From an uncultured bacterium (GTDB taxonomy: Bacteria > Planctomycetota > JAJSAM01 > JAJVHW01): 64,000 nt of DNA. The notes beneath the pieces were generated by a model, which was not told the DNA's origin, did not search any database, and saw only the letters and a list, made by a program, of their open reading frames with translations. How positions within the stretch are numbered: the first letter of the stretch is position 1; each line of letters opens with the position of its first letter. The position numbers were made by a program, and so were the translations under genes. Location: positions 151,955 through 215,954 of the forward strand of contig CALKVK010000012.1 in assembly GCA_937996235.1 (NCBI GenBank). The letters run 5' to 3'. Positions 6,449 to 15,157 of the stretch are shown one piece after another.

Positions 6449-9393
6449 CGTGCGTGCTCCTTCCGACCGCGCCGCCCGGTCGCGGCGCCGGCCCTGTCGT
6501 GACGACAGCCCTGCCGGCGCGCGGCCCCGCGCGATCCCTGTGATTCGGTCCCGGGGCGTCCCGTCAGGAAGAAGGGCGCCCAGTAGTACGGATGGGGATG
6601 CCGCTCGCGGACCGCGACCATCGTGGCGCGATGCGCTGCGGCGGCGTCGCCGAGTCGTTCGAACTCGGCGTAGAAACGGGTCATGAACGACGTCGTGACG
6701 GCGTCGTCGACACGCCACTGGCTGGCGAGGATCGCGGGCGCGCCGGCGTAGAGGAAGCCGCGCGTGAGTCCCAGGATCTCGTCCCCGCCGGCGACGTCGG
6801 CGATGCCGCTCTCGCACGTCGAGAGCACGATCAGCTCGCTGCGCACGTCGAGCTCGTAGAGGTCGTAGAGGTTCGCCCAGCGGTCGGCGAGCCGCACCGA
6901 CGAGAGCATCGGCTGCGCGTGGCGGAACATGCCGTGCGTCGCGAGGTGCACGATGCGCGCGCGGCCGACCTCCTGCGCGAGGCGATGGAACGTGGCCGCC
7001 GGACCGACGTGCACGCGGTCCGTGCCGAGCCGTGCGCCGAGCGCGACGGCCTCGTCGGCGATCGCGGGCGCGACCTCGTCGGGCAGCGCCAGGATGGCGG
7101 GCGCACCGGTGGCGCGGGCGCGCGGCGCGCCGCAGTGGCGGTACACCGCGGCGCTCGGCGCGTACGTGATCTCGAAGCGGTCGCAGAGCCAGCCGTCACC
7201 CCACGGCAGGGCGTGGAACGGCACATGGTGCAGCGCACCGTGCGGGACGATCACGAGCCGCTCGCTCGTGAGGTGCGGCGCGATGTCGCCGAGGGCCAGC
7301 GCGGCCAGCTTCCCGAGCGTGGCGCGCGTCGCGCGCAGCACGAGCTCGGGCGCCGGCATCTCCGGCCGCTCGTGCTTCGCGAGGTGGAAGTGGAACTGCT
7401 CGAGCAGGTCGAGCACCTCGCGCGCCCGCACGGCGCGCCGCGTCACGTGCAGCGCGTCGCGCGTGATCGCGAACGTGAAGAGGCTCGTGCCCGTGAGGAA
7501 GAACTCGACCAGGCACGTGCGCCCGTCGAGTTCGGCACGCGTCTCGGCGAGCGTCGGCGCCGCCGCGGACTCGAGCGCGTACGTGCCGCCGCCCGACATG
7601 CGGCGCTGCCGCAGCACGTCGGCGAGCTCCACCTCGAGCGAGCGCGCCTCGCGCAGCGCGCGCTGCGTCGCACGCGAGCTGCGCGCGGCGCCGCCTTCGC
7701 CCTGGCGCATGATGCGCCCGTAGATCGCGGTCAGCCGCTCGCGCAGGTGCTGCGCGCGCGCCGCGAGTGTGCCCTCTCCCTGCCCTGCGCCGCCGCTCTC
7801 GCGGCCCTGCAGCAGGTCCGTGAGCGCACGCGACTTCGCGCGCTCCACGAACTCGAACGCGTCGTGCTCGCGCCCTGCGTCCGCGAGCAGCTCGACGATC
7901 TCCTCGTACAGCGCGCGGCGCCCCGCGAGGAACGCCATCATGTACTCGTCGACGGGCACGCCGCCGCGGTAGCGCTCGAGCTCGTCGATCGCCCGGCGGT
8001 ACGCGTCGATGGCCGACGAGACGTCGCCCAGCTCGCGCAGCGCCCGACCGAGCAGCCGCTCCGCCTCGATTCGCACGCACGGCGCGTGGACGCGCCGGCA
8101 GTGGGCGAGCACCTCCTCCGCACGCCCGCGCGCCGCGGACGCGCGCCCCTCGTCGAGCTCCAACCAACCCCGGAGCAGAGCGACCGACGCGAGCGAGAGC
8201 GGGTTCTGCCGGCCCCGCGGGTGCGCGCGCTCCGCGCGGGCCGCCATGCGCCGCGCGCCGGCGCGGTCGCCGGCGGCGCGGAGCAGCTCCGCACGCCCTG
8301 CGAGACACTGATAGGCACGCTCGCCGTGGCCGGCCTTCGCGAAGCGGCGCGCGGCACGTTCCCAGAGCGCGTGCGCCTTCTTCGCGTCGCCGTCCTGCGC
8401 CGCGGCGCGCGCCGCGATCTGGCACGCCTGCGTCGCCTCCTTCGCGAGGCCGAGGGCGCGGAAGCGTCGCTCGGCACGCGACGCCGCGAGCGCGGCCTCG
8501 GCGGGCATGTTGAGCTGGACGTGGATCTCGGCGCGGTCGAGGTCCACGTGCGCGAGATGGCGCTCGTCGCCAAGTGCCTCGAGCGCGTGCTCGACGTCCG
8601 CGTAGCGCCGCAACGCCGAGGCGAAGCGTCCGCGGAGGCCCTCGGCGTACGCGGCGTTGTAGTCGATCTGCGCGACCGTGTGCGTGCAGCCCTCGCGTGC
8701 GAAGAGGTCCCGCGCGATCACGAACTGCCGCTCGGCGCCGCGGAAGCGGTTGCACGCCTCGAGCGCGTTCGCGCGGTTGGCGGCGATGGCGCCGCGCACG
8801 CGCGGCAGCGGCGAGCCGTTCAGCAGGCGGTCGGCGTCGGCGAGGTGGCGCAGCGCGGCGCGCGGGTCGTCCTCGCGGTACGCGATGTCGCCGAGCACGA
8901 GCGACGTCCAGAGCAGGCCCTTGCGGTCGCCGCGCTCCGCGTGGCTGCGGCGCGCGCGCTCGACGGCGTCCCGCGCCGGGCCGTAGCGCTCGAGATGCAG
9001 GAGCGCCTGCGCCCGCAGCGTCTCGAGTTCGGCCGCGTGCGCGTGCTCGTCGGCATGCAGGTGCACGGCGCCGCGGCGAACGGCGCGGAGCGCGGCGCGG
9101 TGGTCGCCGCCGCTCGACTCGGCCTGCGCCCACGCGCTGCAGGCGCGCAGCATGGCCTCTCGGTCGCCTGCGGACTCGGCGACGCGGAGCGCGAGGCGTG
9201 CCGCTTCGGAGGCGTCGCGCGGGTCCACGCGCATCCGCGTGTGGGCGGCGGCGAGGAAGGCTTCGGCGAGCGCGGATCCGGCGGGCGTCGCCCGCCGCGC
9301 CAGACGGCGCGAGCGCGCGGCCAGACCACGCGCGGCGAGCACGTGATCGCAGAACTCCGCGGGCGCGGCGGCCCTGTCGGATTCGTTCGGCAA
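6445..9393 (-). CDS. CHAT-domain protein with N-terminal TPR array
   Basis: 982 residues. About 40-480 is helical with repeated Ala/Arg-rich TPR units; about 640-950 is a CHAT (caspase-like) domain. The catalytic dyad is intact: His820 in VHLATHGMF and Cys860 in LSTCESG. This is the classic TPR-CHAT layout in which repeats sense a partner and the peptidase is released. The start is TTG at 9391-9393, six bases after GGGGGAGG; no ATG or GTG fits as well. It heads an operon continuing into a subtilase through a 4-base overlap. The rare start codon suggests low expression. Confidence 0.92.
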   Translation of the reverse strand: MPNESDRAAAPAEFCDHVLAARGLAARSRRLARRATPAGSALAEAFLAAAHTRMRVDPRDASEAARLALRVAESAGDREAMLRACSAWAQAESSGGDHRAALRAVRRGAVHLHADEHAHAAELETLRAQALLHLERYGPARDAVERARRSHAERGDRKGLLWTSLVLGDIAYREDDPRAALRHLADADRLLNGSPLPRVRGAIAANRANALEACNRFRGAERQFVIARDLFAREGCTHTVAQIDYNAAYAEGLRGRFASALRRYADVEHALEALGDERHLAHVDLDRAEIHVQLNMPAEAALAASRAERRFRALGLAKEATQACQIAARAAAQDGDAKKAHALWERAARRFAKAGHGERAYQCLAGRAELLRAAGDRAGARRMAARAERAHPRGRQNPLSLASVALLRGWLELDEGRASAARGRAEEVLAHCRRVHAPCVRIEAERLLGRALRELGDVSSAIDAYRRAIDELERYRGGVPVDEYMMAFLAGRRALYEEIVELLADAGREHDAFEFVERAKSRALTDLLQGRESGGAGQGEGTLAARAQHLRERLTAIYGRIMRQGEGGAARSSRATQRALREARSLEVELADVLRQRRMSGGGTYALESAAAPTLAETRAELDGRTCLVEFFLTGTSLFTFAITRDALHVTRRAVRAREVLDLLEQFHFHLAKHERPEMPAPELVLRATRATLGKLAALALGDIAPHLTSERLVIVPHGALHHVPFHALPWGDGWLCDRFEITYAPSAAVYRHCGAPRARATGAPAILALPDEVAPAIADEAVALGARLGTDRVHVGPAATFHRLAQEVGRARIVHLATHGMFRHAQPMLSSVRLADRWANLYDLYELDVRSELIVLSTCESGIADVAGGDEILGLTRGFLYAGAPAILASQWRVDDAVTTSFMTRFYAEFERLGDAAAAHRATMVAVRERHPHPYYWAPFFLTGRPGTESQGSRGAARRQGCRHDRAGAATGRRGRKEHAR

Positions 9394-9466
9394 CGGACCT
9401 CCCCCGTCCCGGCTCCGCGGTCGGCCTCCTCTGCCGTCCCCGCGTCACCGACCCACGTGGGATCGA

Positions 9467-9485
9467 GATGCAGCGTCGTTGCATC
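9467..9485. promoter_or_regulatory. Inverted repeat, possible operator
   Basis: GATGCA and TGCATC separated by 7 bases, in the divergent gap between the CHAT operon (start 9393) and the membrane-protein gene (start 9588). Short and unproven. Confidence 0.2.
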
Positions 9486-9575
9486 GGGAAGCGGCGGATG
9501 CGGACTTGAGGGAAATCCGGGTTTTAGCGCCGCGGCGGCGACGCGAGCAGCGGCGCACCGGTGAACGCCGCGCGC

Positions 9576-9581
9576 TACCCT
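9576..9581 (+). promoter_or_regulatory. Predicted -10 box (TACCCT) for a leaderless mRNA
   Basis: TACCCT followed by 6 bases and then GTG at 9588, the spacing at which transcription would begin on the start codon. The same arrangement precedes the genes at 29826 and 43956. Confidence 0.5.
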
Positions 9582-9587
9582 CCCGCG

Positions 9588-11060
9588 GTGACCACGCAGG
9601 GGAACGTCGTCGCGCAGGGGAAGGGCTGGGAGATCCGGCGGCTCGGGGAGGACGTCCACGAGCTGCGGACGGGTGTGGTGCCCAGCCGGTGGCGGCGGCT
9701 GCGCACGGCGGTGTCGTGGCTCCCAGCGCTCGTGGCCATCCCGGTGATCCTCGGGAGTCTGGCTCCGCGAACGCTCGCGCAGTTCGGGGGATCCGGGCGC
9801 CTCGGCCTGCTCCTCGCCTTGATGTACGTCGGTCCGCGCCTCGCGCGCCGCTTCCGTGAGCAGGACGTGCTCACGATCCAGGCGCGCACCCTGAGATGGC
9901 AGTCGACGGAGGGCAGTTCGGTCCCGATGGCGCGCCCGCCGGAGGGCGTCTACGAGTCGATTCCGACGGCGCCCGAGTTCCGGCGCCTGCGCCGGTCGTG
10001 CTCCGTCCGCTTCGTCGGCGGCGGGCGCGACCTGGAGCTGGGGCACGGACTCCCGCCGGAACAGGCCGACGCGATGGTCGCGGCGCTGCGCGCCCACGCG
10101 CCGCTCGCGCGCGAGCGCGAGGTCGTCCCCGGGTGTCCCGGCGTGCCGCTGCTCGCCGGCAAGACCTTCAGCGCGTCCCTCATCGAACAGCACAACCGGG
10201 GCGTGCCGGCGCGCGGACGCCCGCGCGTCGGCGCGTCCGGTCCGTCGGTCGCCGCGTGCACCGCCGCCGCGCTCGGGCTGCTCCCGTGCATGATCGGTCT
10301 CGGCCTCGCACCCGCGCGGTGGCCGACCTTCCTCTCGATCGCACTCACCTGCGTTGCGGTGCTCGTGTGGCTCGTGCCGGGCGGACTGCGGATGCGCTAC
10401 GCGCGGGCGGCGCGCGCGCGCCGCCGCGCCGTCCACCCGCACGAGCCGTGGCGCTGGACCGGCGACTTCGAGTCGCCGCGCGAAGTGCGCCACGCGCTCG
10501 CGCGCGTGTTCCGCAGCTCCCACGTGTACGTGCTCGTCGGCTGCGCGCTCTACCTGCTCGTACGCGACCGCATGGGAGGGTTCGTGCTCGATGTCGTCGC
10601 CGCGGTCGCTGCGATCGGCAACGCCCTCCCGCTGTGGAACGCACCGTTCCTCGGCGACACCGAGGTCACGTGGGACGACGTGCGCGCCGGCCCGGGGTCC
10701 TCACTGACGGGGACGTTCGCGGTCGCGCGGGGCGGTGCGGCGTTCGAGACTCTGCTCTTCCGCCTGCGGCGCCTCGAGGAGCAGTCCGGCATGGTGCTGC
10801 CCGCGGTGAGCGGTCTCGCGTGCACGCACGAGGCCATCTACCGGCTGCCCGACGACGTGCCGCCTCCCATCGCGGGCGAGGCCGTTCCCTTCCGCTTCGA
10901 GCTGCCGCCGGACACGCCGCCGACCGACCTCGACGCGCGCCTCCCCGCGTGGTGGGAGCTGCTCGTCGAGGGGTCGACGTCGCGCGGCCGCTACTCGGAG
11001 AGCTTCCGTGCTCCCGTGTCGGCGCGGGTCTCCGCGGCAGACGACGCGCCCGCCGGCTGA
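9588..11060 (+). CDS. Multi-pass membrane protein of unknown family
   Basis: 490 residues with about six hydrophobic segments in three pairs: around 35-80, 220-275 and 300-355 (for example FLSIALTCVAVLVWLVP). Between and after them are soluble stretches, the last about 130 residues being beta-rich with a DTEVTWDDVRAGPG turn. No family is recognised. The GTG at 9588 is preferred over the GTG at 9561 because a -10 box sits 6 bases before it, fitting a leaderless transcript. It is divergent from the CHAT operon and convergent with the small gene at 11068. Confidence 0.75.
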   Translation: MTTQGNVVAQGKGWEIRRLGEDVHELRTGVVPSRWRRLRTAVSWLPALVAIPVILGSLAPRTLAQFGGSGRLGLLLALMYVGPRLARRFREQDVLTIQARTLRWQSTEGSSVPMARPPEGVYESIPTAPEFRRLRRSCSVRFVGGGRDLELGHGLPPEQADAMVAALRAHAPLAREREVVPGCPGVPLLAGKTFSASLIEQHNRGVPARGRPRVGASGPSVAACTAAALGLLPCMIGLGLAPARWPTFLSIALTCVAVLVWLVPGGLRMRYARAARARRRAVHPHEPWRWTGDFESPREVRHALARVFRSSHVYVLVGCALYLLVRDRMGGFVLDVVAAVAAIGNALPLWNAPFLGDTEVTWDDVRAGPGSSLTGTFAVARGGAAFETLLFRLRRLEEQSGMVLPAVSGLACTHEAIYRLPDDVPPPIAGEAVPFRFELPPDTPPTDLDARLPAWWELLVEGSTSRGRYSESFRAPVSARVSAADDAPAG

Positions 11061-11067
11061 GCGAGCG

Positions 11068-11271
11068 TCACTTCTCCACGGCGAAGAAGACGACGCGCGT
11101 GCCGTCGCCCTGCGGCGCGTCGTGCACGTGGCTCCTGAACAGGCGCGCGCGCTGGCACAGGTACTCGGCCCGCCACGCGCGACGCCGCCAGTCGCTCTCC
11201 TTCACGACCTCCTCGCGCACTTCCCACGCGTTGCCGAGCCACGTCTGCAACTGCTGCCTGTCGAGCGCCAT
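11068..11271 (-). CDS. Small hypothetical protein
   Basis: 67 residues, rich in Arg, Trp and Glu (for example WEVREEVVKESDWRRRAWRAEY) with a beta-strand-like end TRVVFFAVEK. No family recognised and no membrane segment. It follows the lipoprotein gene by 27 bases in the same direction and is probably the last gene of that operon. GGGGAGGAG lies 5-6 bases before the ATG. A tail-end regulatory or house-cleaning role is only a guess. Confidence 0.55.
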   Translation of the reverse strand: MALDRQQLQTWLGNAWEVREEVVKESDWRRRAWRAEYLCQRARLFRSHVHDAPQGDGTRVVFFAVEK

Positions 11272-11298
11272 CGGCGTCTCCTCCCCGCGCTCCGCGCG

Positions 11299-11907
11299 TC
11301 AACGCACCGCGATGCCCGCCTGGATGAGTTCGCTGCGCAGACGCGCGAGCGCGGCGCTGTCGCCCCGCTGCGCGGCGGCCTGGATCGCCGCCTGCGCGTC
11401 GGCGAACGAGCGCACGGGCGCGCCCTGCCACGCCGCGACGACCTCGAGCGCGCGGGCCCTCTGCGCGTCGTCTCCCGGCGTCCCGCGCACGGCGCGCAGC
11501 AGCGACTCCGCCTGCGTCAGCGGCTCCGCCGCGACCAGCGTGCCGGCGAGCGCGTCGACCGAGGCCTTCATCGTCTCCTCGGCGCCGGGCACCTGCGCCG
11601 CGGCGCCCGTTGCGAAGACCTGCGTCACGCGCACGTTGCCGAGACTCGCGAGCAGGAATCCGGACGACTGGATCGACGACCCCGCGAGCACGGAGTACGC
11701 CTCGGCGTACTCGCCGCTCACAGGATCTCGGCGCATCGGCATGAGCACGCCCTCGGTGCGGTCGTAACCGACCCTCACCGTCTGCATGCCGCCCTCGACG
11801 GCGTTCAGCTCGACGCCCGTCAGGTTGGACGTGGTGAAGATCACGGCGTGCCGGCAGCCGGGTGCGACGCACAGGGCGGCCGCCAGGAGCCACGTCGCGG
11901 TGCGCAT
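11299..11907 (-). CDS. Lipoprotein, paralogue 2
   Basis: 202 residues. The signal sequence ends in VAPGC (Cys18), a weak lipobox. The first 70 mature residues repeat the layout of the upstream gene's product: HAVIFTTSNLTGVELNAVEG here against DHLIFTTTTKVGVELSATDG there, then YDRTEGVLMPM against YKRFEGAIVPV. Both share the later VFATGEAA/VFATGAAA segment. The C-terminal 90 residues are extra and helical. The start codon overlaps the upstream stop by one base (TGATG). Function unknown. The paired genes look like a tandem duplication that diverged. Confidence 0.75.
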   Translation of the reverse strand: MRTATWLLAAALCVAPGCRHAVIFTTSNLTGVELNAVEGGMQTVRVGYDRTEGVLMPMRRDPVSGEYAEAYSVLAGSSIQSSGFLLASLGNVRVTQVFATGAAAQVPGAEETMKASVDALAGTLVAAEPLTQAESLLRAVRGTPGDDAQRARALEVVAAWQGAPVRSFADAQAAIQAAAQRGDSAALARLRSELIQAGIAVR

Positions 11908-12308
11908 CACTCCCCCGCCTTCTCGGCGGCCGCGCGCCGGTGCATCGAGTCGAGGAGCTGGACGAGTCCCGAGCTCGCGCCGCTCCGCGAGACGTTGTTC
12001 GCCGCCTCGCCCGTCGCGAAGACCTGGAACAGGTCGAGGCCGCCGAGCCAGCGGTTGTCCATGTCGATCGCCGCGAAGACGGACGCCGCCTCGTCGGCCT
12101 GCGCGCCGCTCTGCGGGTCCTCGACGGGCACGATCGCACCCTCGAAGCGCTTGTAGCCGAGCACCGCGGACGTCGGGACGCCGTCGGTGGCGGACAGCTC
12201 CACGCCCACCTTCGTGGTGGTGGTGAAGATCAGGTGGTCGCTGCGGCAGCCCGCGAGCGCGAGCGCCGCCAGCGCCGTGGCGGTCCATGCCGCGGTCGGT
12301 CTCCTCAT
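11907..12308 (-). CDS. Lipoprotein, paralogue 1
   Basis: 133 residues with an excellent lipobox (LALAGC, Cys21) after a short signal sequence, so it should be lipid-anchored. The mature part is mostly beta, with the segment FTTTTKVGVELS shared with the next gene's product. The ATG overlaps the stop of the upstream lipoprotein gene (ATGA at 12305-12308). No known family. Likely part of an envelope-associated complex with the two neighbouring lipoproteins, an inference from coupling and duplication only. Confidence 0.78.
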   Translation of the reverse strand: MRRPTAAWTATALAALALAGCRSDHLIFTTTTKVGVELSATDGVPTSAVLGYKRFEGAIVPVEDPQSGAQADEAASVFAAIDMDNRWLGGLDLFQVFATGEAANNVSRSGASSGLVQLLDSMHRRAAAEKAGE

Positions 12309-12874
12309 GGCCGGTCTCCTCCCCTGCTGCGGACGAAGCGCGTGGCGCGCCAGTCCTGCGCGTCGAGCGTGATGGCGTAGAGCGCGTCGTCGTCCCGCGG
12401 GACGGCGACGTGCGTGACGGACGAGTAGCCGAGGTGCGCGCCCTGCGAGGTCGCGGCGAGCACGCAGCCGGCACCGAACGCGCGGTGCCGCACGAACGCG
12501 GGGCGATCGGGCGGCGCGGGCCACGCCACGATGCCGACCGCGTGCGTCGCGCCCGCGTCGTCGGTCCACGTGAAGCAGAGCGGCGGCGGGAGCTGCGGTC
12601 CGAGCGAAGCGGGCGCCTGGTCGGTCGCGACGTCGCGCTGCGGCGCGACGAGCAGATCGGACGCGCCGAGCTCGACGCCGCCCCACGGACCCGTGGCGCG
12701 CACGTCCACGCCGACCACGACCCGCCGGAGCGCGCCCGTCTCGGGTGCCGACGCCGCGTAGCCGAGGAGCACGTCGCCGCCCGTGAAGGGGTTCGGCAGC
12801 GCGCAGCCGGCGGCAGAAGCTGCGACGGCGAGCGCCGCGCCTCCCCGCACCAGCGCGCGCAGGTACCCACTCAC
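12305..12874 (-). CDS. Lipoprotein of unknown function, first gene of operon
   Basis: 189 residues from a GTG start chosen because GGGAGG lies 5 bases upstream and the protein then opens with a compact signal sequence and lipobox (ASAAGC, Cys24). A longer frame exists to 13000 but would bury the signal. The mature protein is beta-rich with a GGDVLLGYAASAPE motif and ends in basic residues. It is coupled by ATGA overlap to the two lipoproteins downstream. No family recognised. Confidence 0.75.
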   Translation of the reverse strand: MSGYLRALVRGGAALAVAASAAGCALPNPFTGGDVLLGYAASAPETGALRRVVVGVDVRATGPWGGVELGASDLLVAPQRDVATDQAPASLGPQLPPPLCFTWTDDAGATHAVGIVAWPAPPDRPAFVRHRAFGAGCVLAATSQGAHLGYSSVTHVAVPRDDDALYAITLDAQDWRATRFVRSRGGDRP

Positions 12875-12920
12875 GGAGCCCTCCCGGCGCGCGGCACGCG
12901 CGCCTCCCACATCCGCAGGG

Positions 12921-12926
12921 AGTCTA
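12921..12926 (-). promoter_or_regulatory. Predicted -10 box (TAGACT) of the lipoprotein operon
   Basis: On the minus strand TAGACT fits TANNNT and sits 46 bases before the GTG at 12874. The divergent gap also holds an inverted repeat at 12942-12962. Confidence 0.4.
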
Positions 12927-12941
12927 CGGAGCCGGGACGCG

Positions 12942-12962
12942 GCGAATCCACCGTCGATTCGC
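12942..12962. promoter_or_regulatory. Inverted repeat, possible operator
   Basis: GCGAATC and GATTCGC with a 7-base spacer, just upstream of the minus-strand -10 box and 39 bases before the plus-strand start at 13002. The position is right for a regulator of either gene. Confidence 0.3.
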
Positions 12963-13001
12963 TCCGTGAATGACGCAGCCTCGTGCGCGGAGGTCGGCAC
13001 G

Positions 13002-13382
13002 ATGCCCCAGCGCTATCGCAGGAAGTCCGGAGCCGACGTGATCGCGGTCCGGCTCGCACTCGACACCGAGGGCTTCTCGTATCGCAAGTGGGGCGGCGTG
13101 CAGCGCTGCGCGGCCGGCGACTGGATCGTGGACAACGGCAGCGACGTCTACACCGTGAAGGCCGACGTGTTCGCGGCGACGTACGGGCACGTGCGCGACG
13201 GCCGCTACCGCAAGACGGCGCCCGTCTGGGCCGAGCGGATGGCCGAGGCGGGCAGCGTCGCGACGAACGAGGGCGTCTCGCACTACGTCGCGGGCGACTA
13301 CGTCGTCTCGCACCACGCGGACCTGCGCGAGCCGTGGGCCGTCGCGGCCGCTGCGTTCGACGAGCTGTACGAGCCGGACTGA
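13002..13382 (+). CDS. PGDYG-type small protein
   Basis: 126 residues, soluble. Beta strands and turns such as AAGDWIVDNGSDVYTVKADVFAATY and a second half VAGDYVVSH follow the repeated strand/turn pattern of small PGDYG-domain proteins, often seen in phages and bacteria, with no established activity. ATG has GGAGG 8 bases upstream. It lies divergent from the lipoprotein operon and convergent with the big minus-strand cluster, with 9 bases between stop codons. The family match rests on pattern only. Confidence 0.6.
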   Translation: MPQRYRRKSGADVIAVRLALDTEGFSYRKWGGVQRCAAGDWIVDNGSDVYTVKADVFAATYGHVRDGRYRKTAPVWAERMAEAGSVATNEGVSHYVAGDYVVSHHADLREPWAVAAAAFDELYEPD

Positions 13383-13391
13383 CGGCCGTCG

Positions 13392-14570
13392 TCACCTCTT
13401 CTCGGTCTCGCGGTCCGGCGGCGCATTCGCCTCCACGGGCCGGAACGACATCGGGAAGGTCATCGCGAGGCGCAGGCCGAGGGTCGCGTCCTCGCCGATC
13501 GCCACGGGCCGCGGCACCGAGACGTCGATCGTCGTCGCGGGGTCCGCGACCCGCCCCCCGCCGAGTGCGTCGCCGCCCCGCAGATCCACGCGCAGCTCGA
13601 CGCCGACGCGCGGGGCTCCCTCCGCACCGTCGGCCCGCGCGACGCCGTTCGTGGGCCACGATCCGAACGCGCCGGGCCACGCGTCGCCGGCCCACCACGT
13701 GCCGCCGCGCGCGAGGCCCTCGAGCTGCGAGCGCTGCCACGCGCCGCCGGGGACCGGCCGCGCCGTGACGTACTGCCACTCCGCGATCGAGGGCACGCGC
13801 AGCTCGTGTCGTCCGAGCACCGCGGAGAGCTCCTCCCACGTGAGGGCGAACGACCCGTCGTCCGCGACGACGCGCGCAGGAGGAGCGGCGCCGTCGAGGA
13901 GCGGCTCGAGGAGGTGGTTCCACTGCGCGAGCGTCGTGGGGCTCCTGGCGACGAGGAACGACTGCAGCCGGACGTGACGCTCGACGACGCGCGCGCCGTT
14001 GTTCTGGGCGGTGCGCGTCGCAGGCAGCTCGAAGCTCTGGTCGGCCTCGCCGCCGGGCACGAGCACCATCACGAGCGCGGGATCGTCGCCGTCCGGCACG
14101 CGCCCCGTCGCCGGGTCGCGCAGCCGGATCGTGCCGGAGCCGACGACCGCGAACTCGAGGAGCCCCGTCTCGGGATCCGGGCCGAGCGGCACGATCGACG
14201 GCGACGCCTCGATGTGGAACCAGTCCGGCGGGCCGGACTCGGCTGCGTCCCCGTCCGTCCCCCGCCAGAGCACGACGCTGAACAGGTCGGCGTAGCGCGC
14301 GTCGCGCGGCAGCTCGTTGCGCAGCGCGTCCCAGAGCGCCTCCTGCTCGCGGCGCGACAGCGTCTGCCGCAGGACGACGGGCGTGGTGTCGGGCGGCGGC
14401 TCCAGACCGGCGAAGCCCTGCGTGTCGGGACCGGCGACGGCGTCGGGCAGCTCCTCCCCGACGAGCGCGCGACCGAACGCGGCAGCCGAGCCCGCGGCGC
14501 GTCCGCGCGACTCCGCCCCGCACGCGGCGACGACGAGTGCCAGCGCGAGCGGAAGAGCGCGCCGCGTCAC
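13392..14570 (-). CDS. Lipoprotein with formylglycine-generating-enzyme (SUMF1)-like fold, probably non-catalytic
   Basis: 392 residues. Signal and lipobox VVAAC (Cys17). The middle and C-terminal parts carry the skeleton of SUMF1/FGE domains: VPSIAEWQYVTARPVPGG, LARGGTWWAGD and the closing ATLGLRLAMTF. The cysteine pair used by true formylglycine enzymes is not seen, so it is more likely a binding version. The GTG start overlaps the upstream TGA (GTGA). FGE-like proteins are regular partners in MoxR/WD40 conflict clusters, which fits its place as last gene of the operon. Confidence 0.7.
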   Translation of the reverse strand: MTRRALPLALALVVAACGAESRGRAAGSAAAFGRALVGEELPDAVAGPDTQGFAGLEPPPDTTPVVLRQTLSRREQEALWDALRNELPRDARYADLFSVVLWRGTDGDAAESGPPDWFHIEASPSIVPLGPDPETGLLEFAVVGSGTIRLRDPATGRVPDGDDPALVMVLVPGGEADQSFELPATRTAQNNGARVVERHVRLQSFLVARSPTTLAQWNHLLEPLLDGAAPPARVVADDGSFALTWEELSAVLGRHELRVPSIAEWQYVTARPVPGGAWQRSQLEGLARGGTWWAGDAWPGAFGSWPTNGVARADGAEGAPRVGVELRVDLRGGDALGGGRVADPATTIDVSVPRPVAIGEDATLGLRLAMTFPMSFRPVEANAPPDRETEKR

Positions 14571-15157
14571 GCGCTCTCCCGCGGCGCGCGCAGGCGCGAG
14601 GACACCGCGCGCACCCAGGTGTCGGCGGCGAGTGCGTCGCCGAGGCCCTCCGCGACGGCGACGAACTCGTAGAGGCGATGGCGCCGGCGGCGGAACGACG
14701 CCGCGACCGTCAGAGCGCAGCACGCCAGGAGACCGTGACCGACTCCGAGCAGCACGACGTCGACGGCGAAGGATGGCGAGACCACCGTGGACGCCCCCGA
14801 GCCGAGGAGTGCGAACGCCGTCCGCAGCACCGCCCAGAAGAGCAGCAACTCCACGAGGATGCGCGCACGCGACGCCGCCTCGTGCCGCCGCGACTCCGCC
14901 AGCGTCACGAGCGTCGGGTGGACGCACGCGACCGCGCCGACGACGAGCCACGCGAACGTGCGCGGTCCCGGAGTCGCCGCGTCGAGCGACGCGCCGCACG
15001 CGGCCGCGGCGAGTGCGACGCACGCGGTCGTCGCGAGGGGGACGGCCCAACCGCGCGACGTCCCCGGACCGGGCGACGGCTCGCGCGGGGCGAGCAGTTC
15101 CTCCCAGAGCGCGAGGGGCGCGCTGACCGGCGTCGACGGGCGCGAGGTATCGCTCAC
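14567..15157 (-). CDS. Small multi-pass membrane protein of the MoxR/WD40 operon
   Basis: 196 residues with four hydrophobic segments (about 38-57, 66-84, 98-118 and 130-150) and soluble ends. No family recognised. GTG start coupled to the previous gene by GTGA and to the next by GTGA. Given coupling to the C-terminal multi-pass region of the 1664-residue protein, it may be its membrane partner. That is inference from position. Confidence 0.75.
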   Translation of the reverse strand: MSDTSRPSTPVSAPLALWEELLAPREPSPGPGTSRGWAVPLATTACVALAAAACGASLDAATPGPRTFAWLVVGAVACVHPTLVTLAESRRHEAASRARILVELLLFWAVLRTAFALLGSGASTVVSPSFAVDVVLLGVGHGLLACCALTVAASFRRRRHRLYEFVAVAEGLGDALAADTWVRAVSSRLRAPRESA

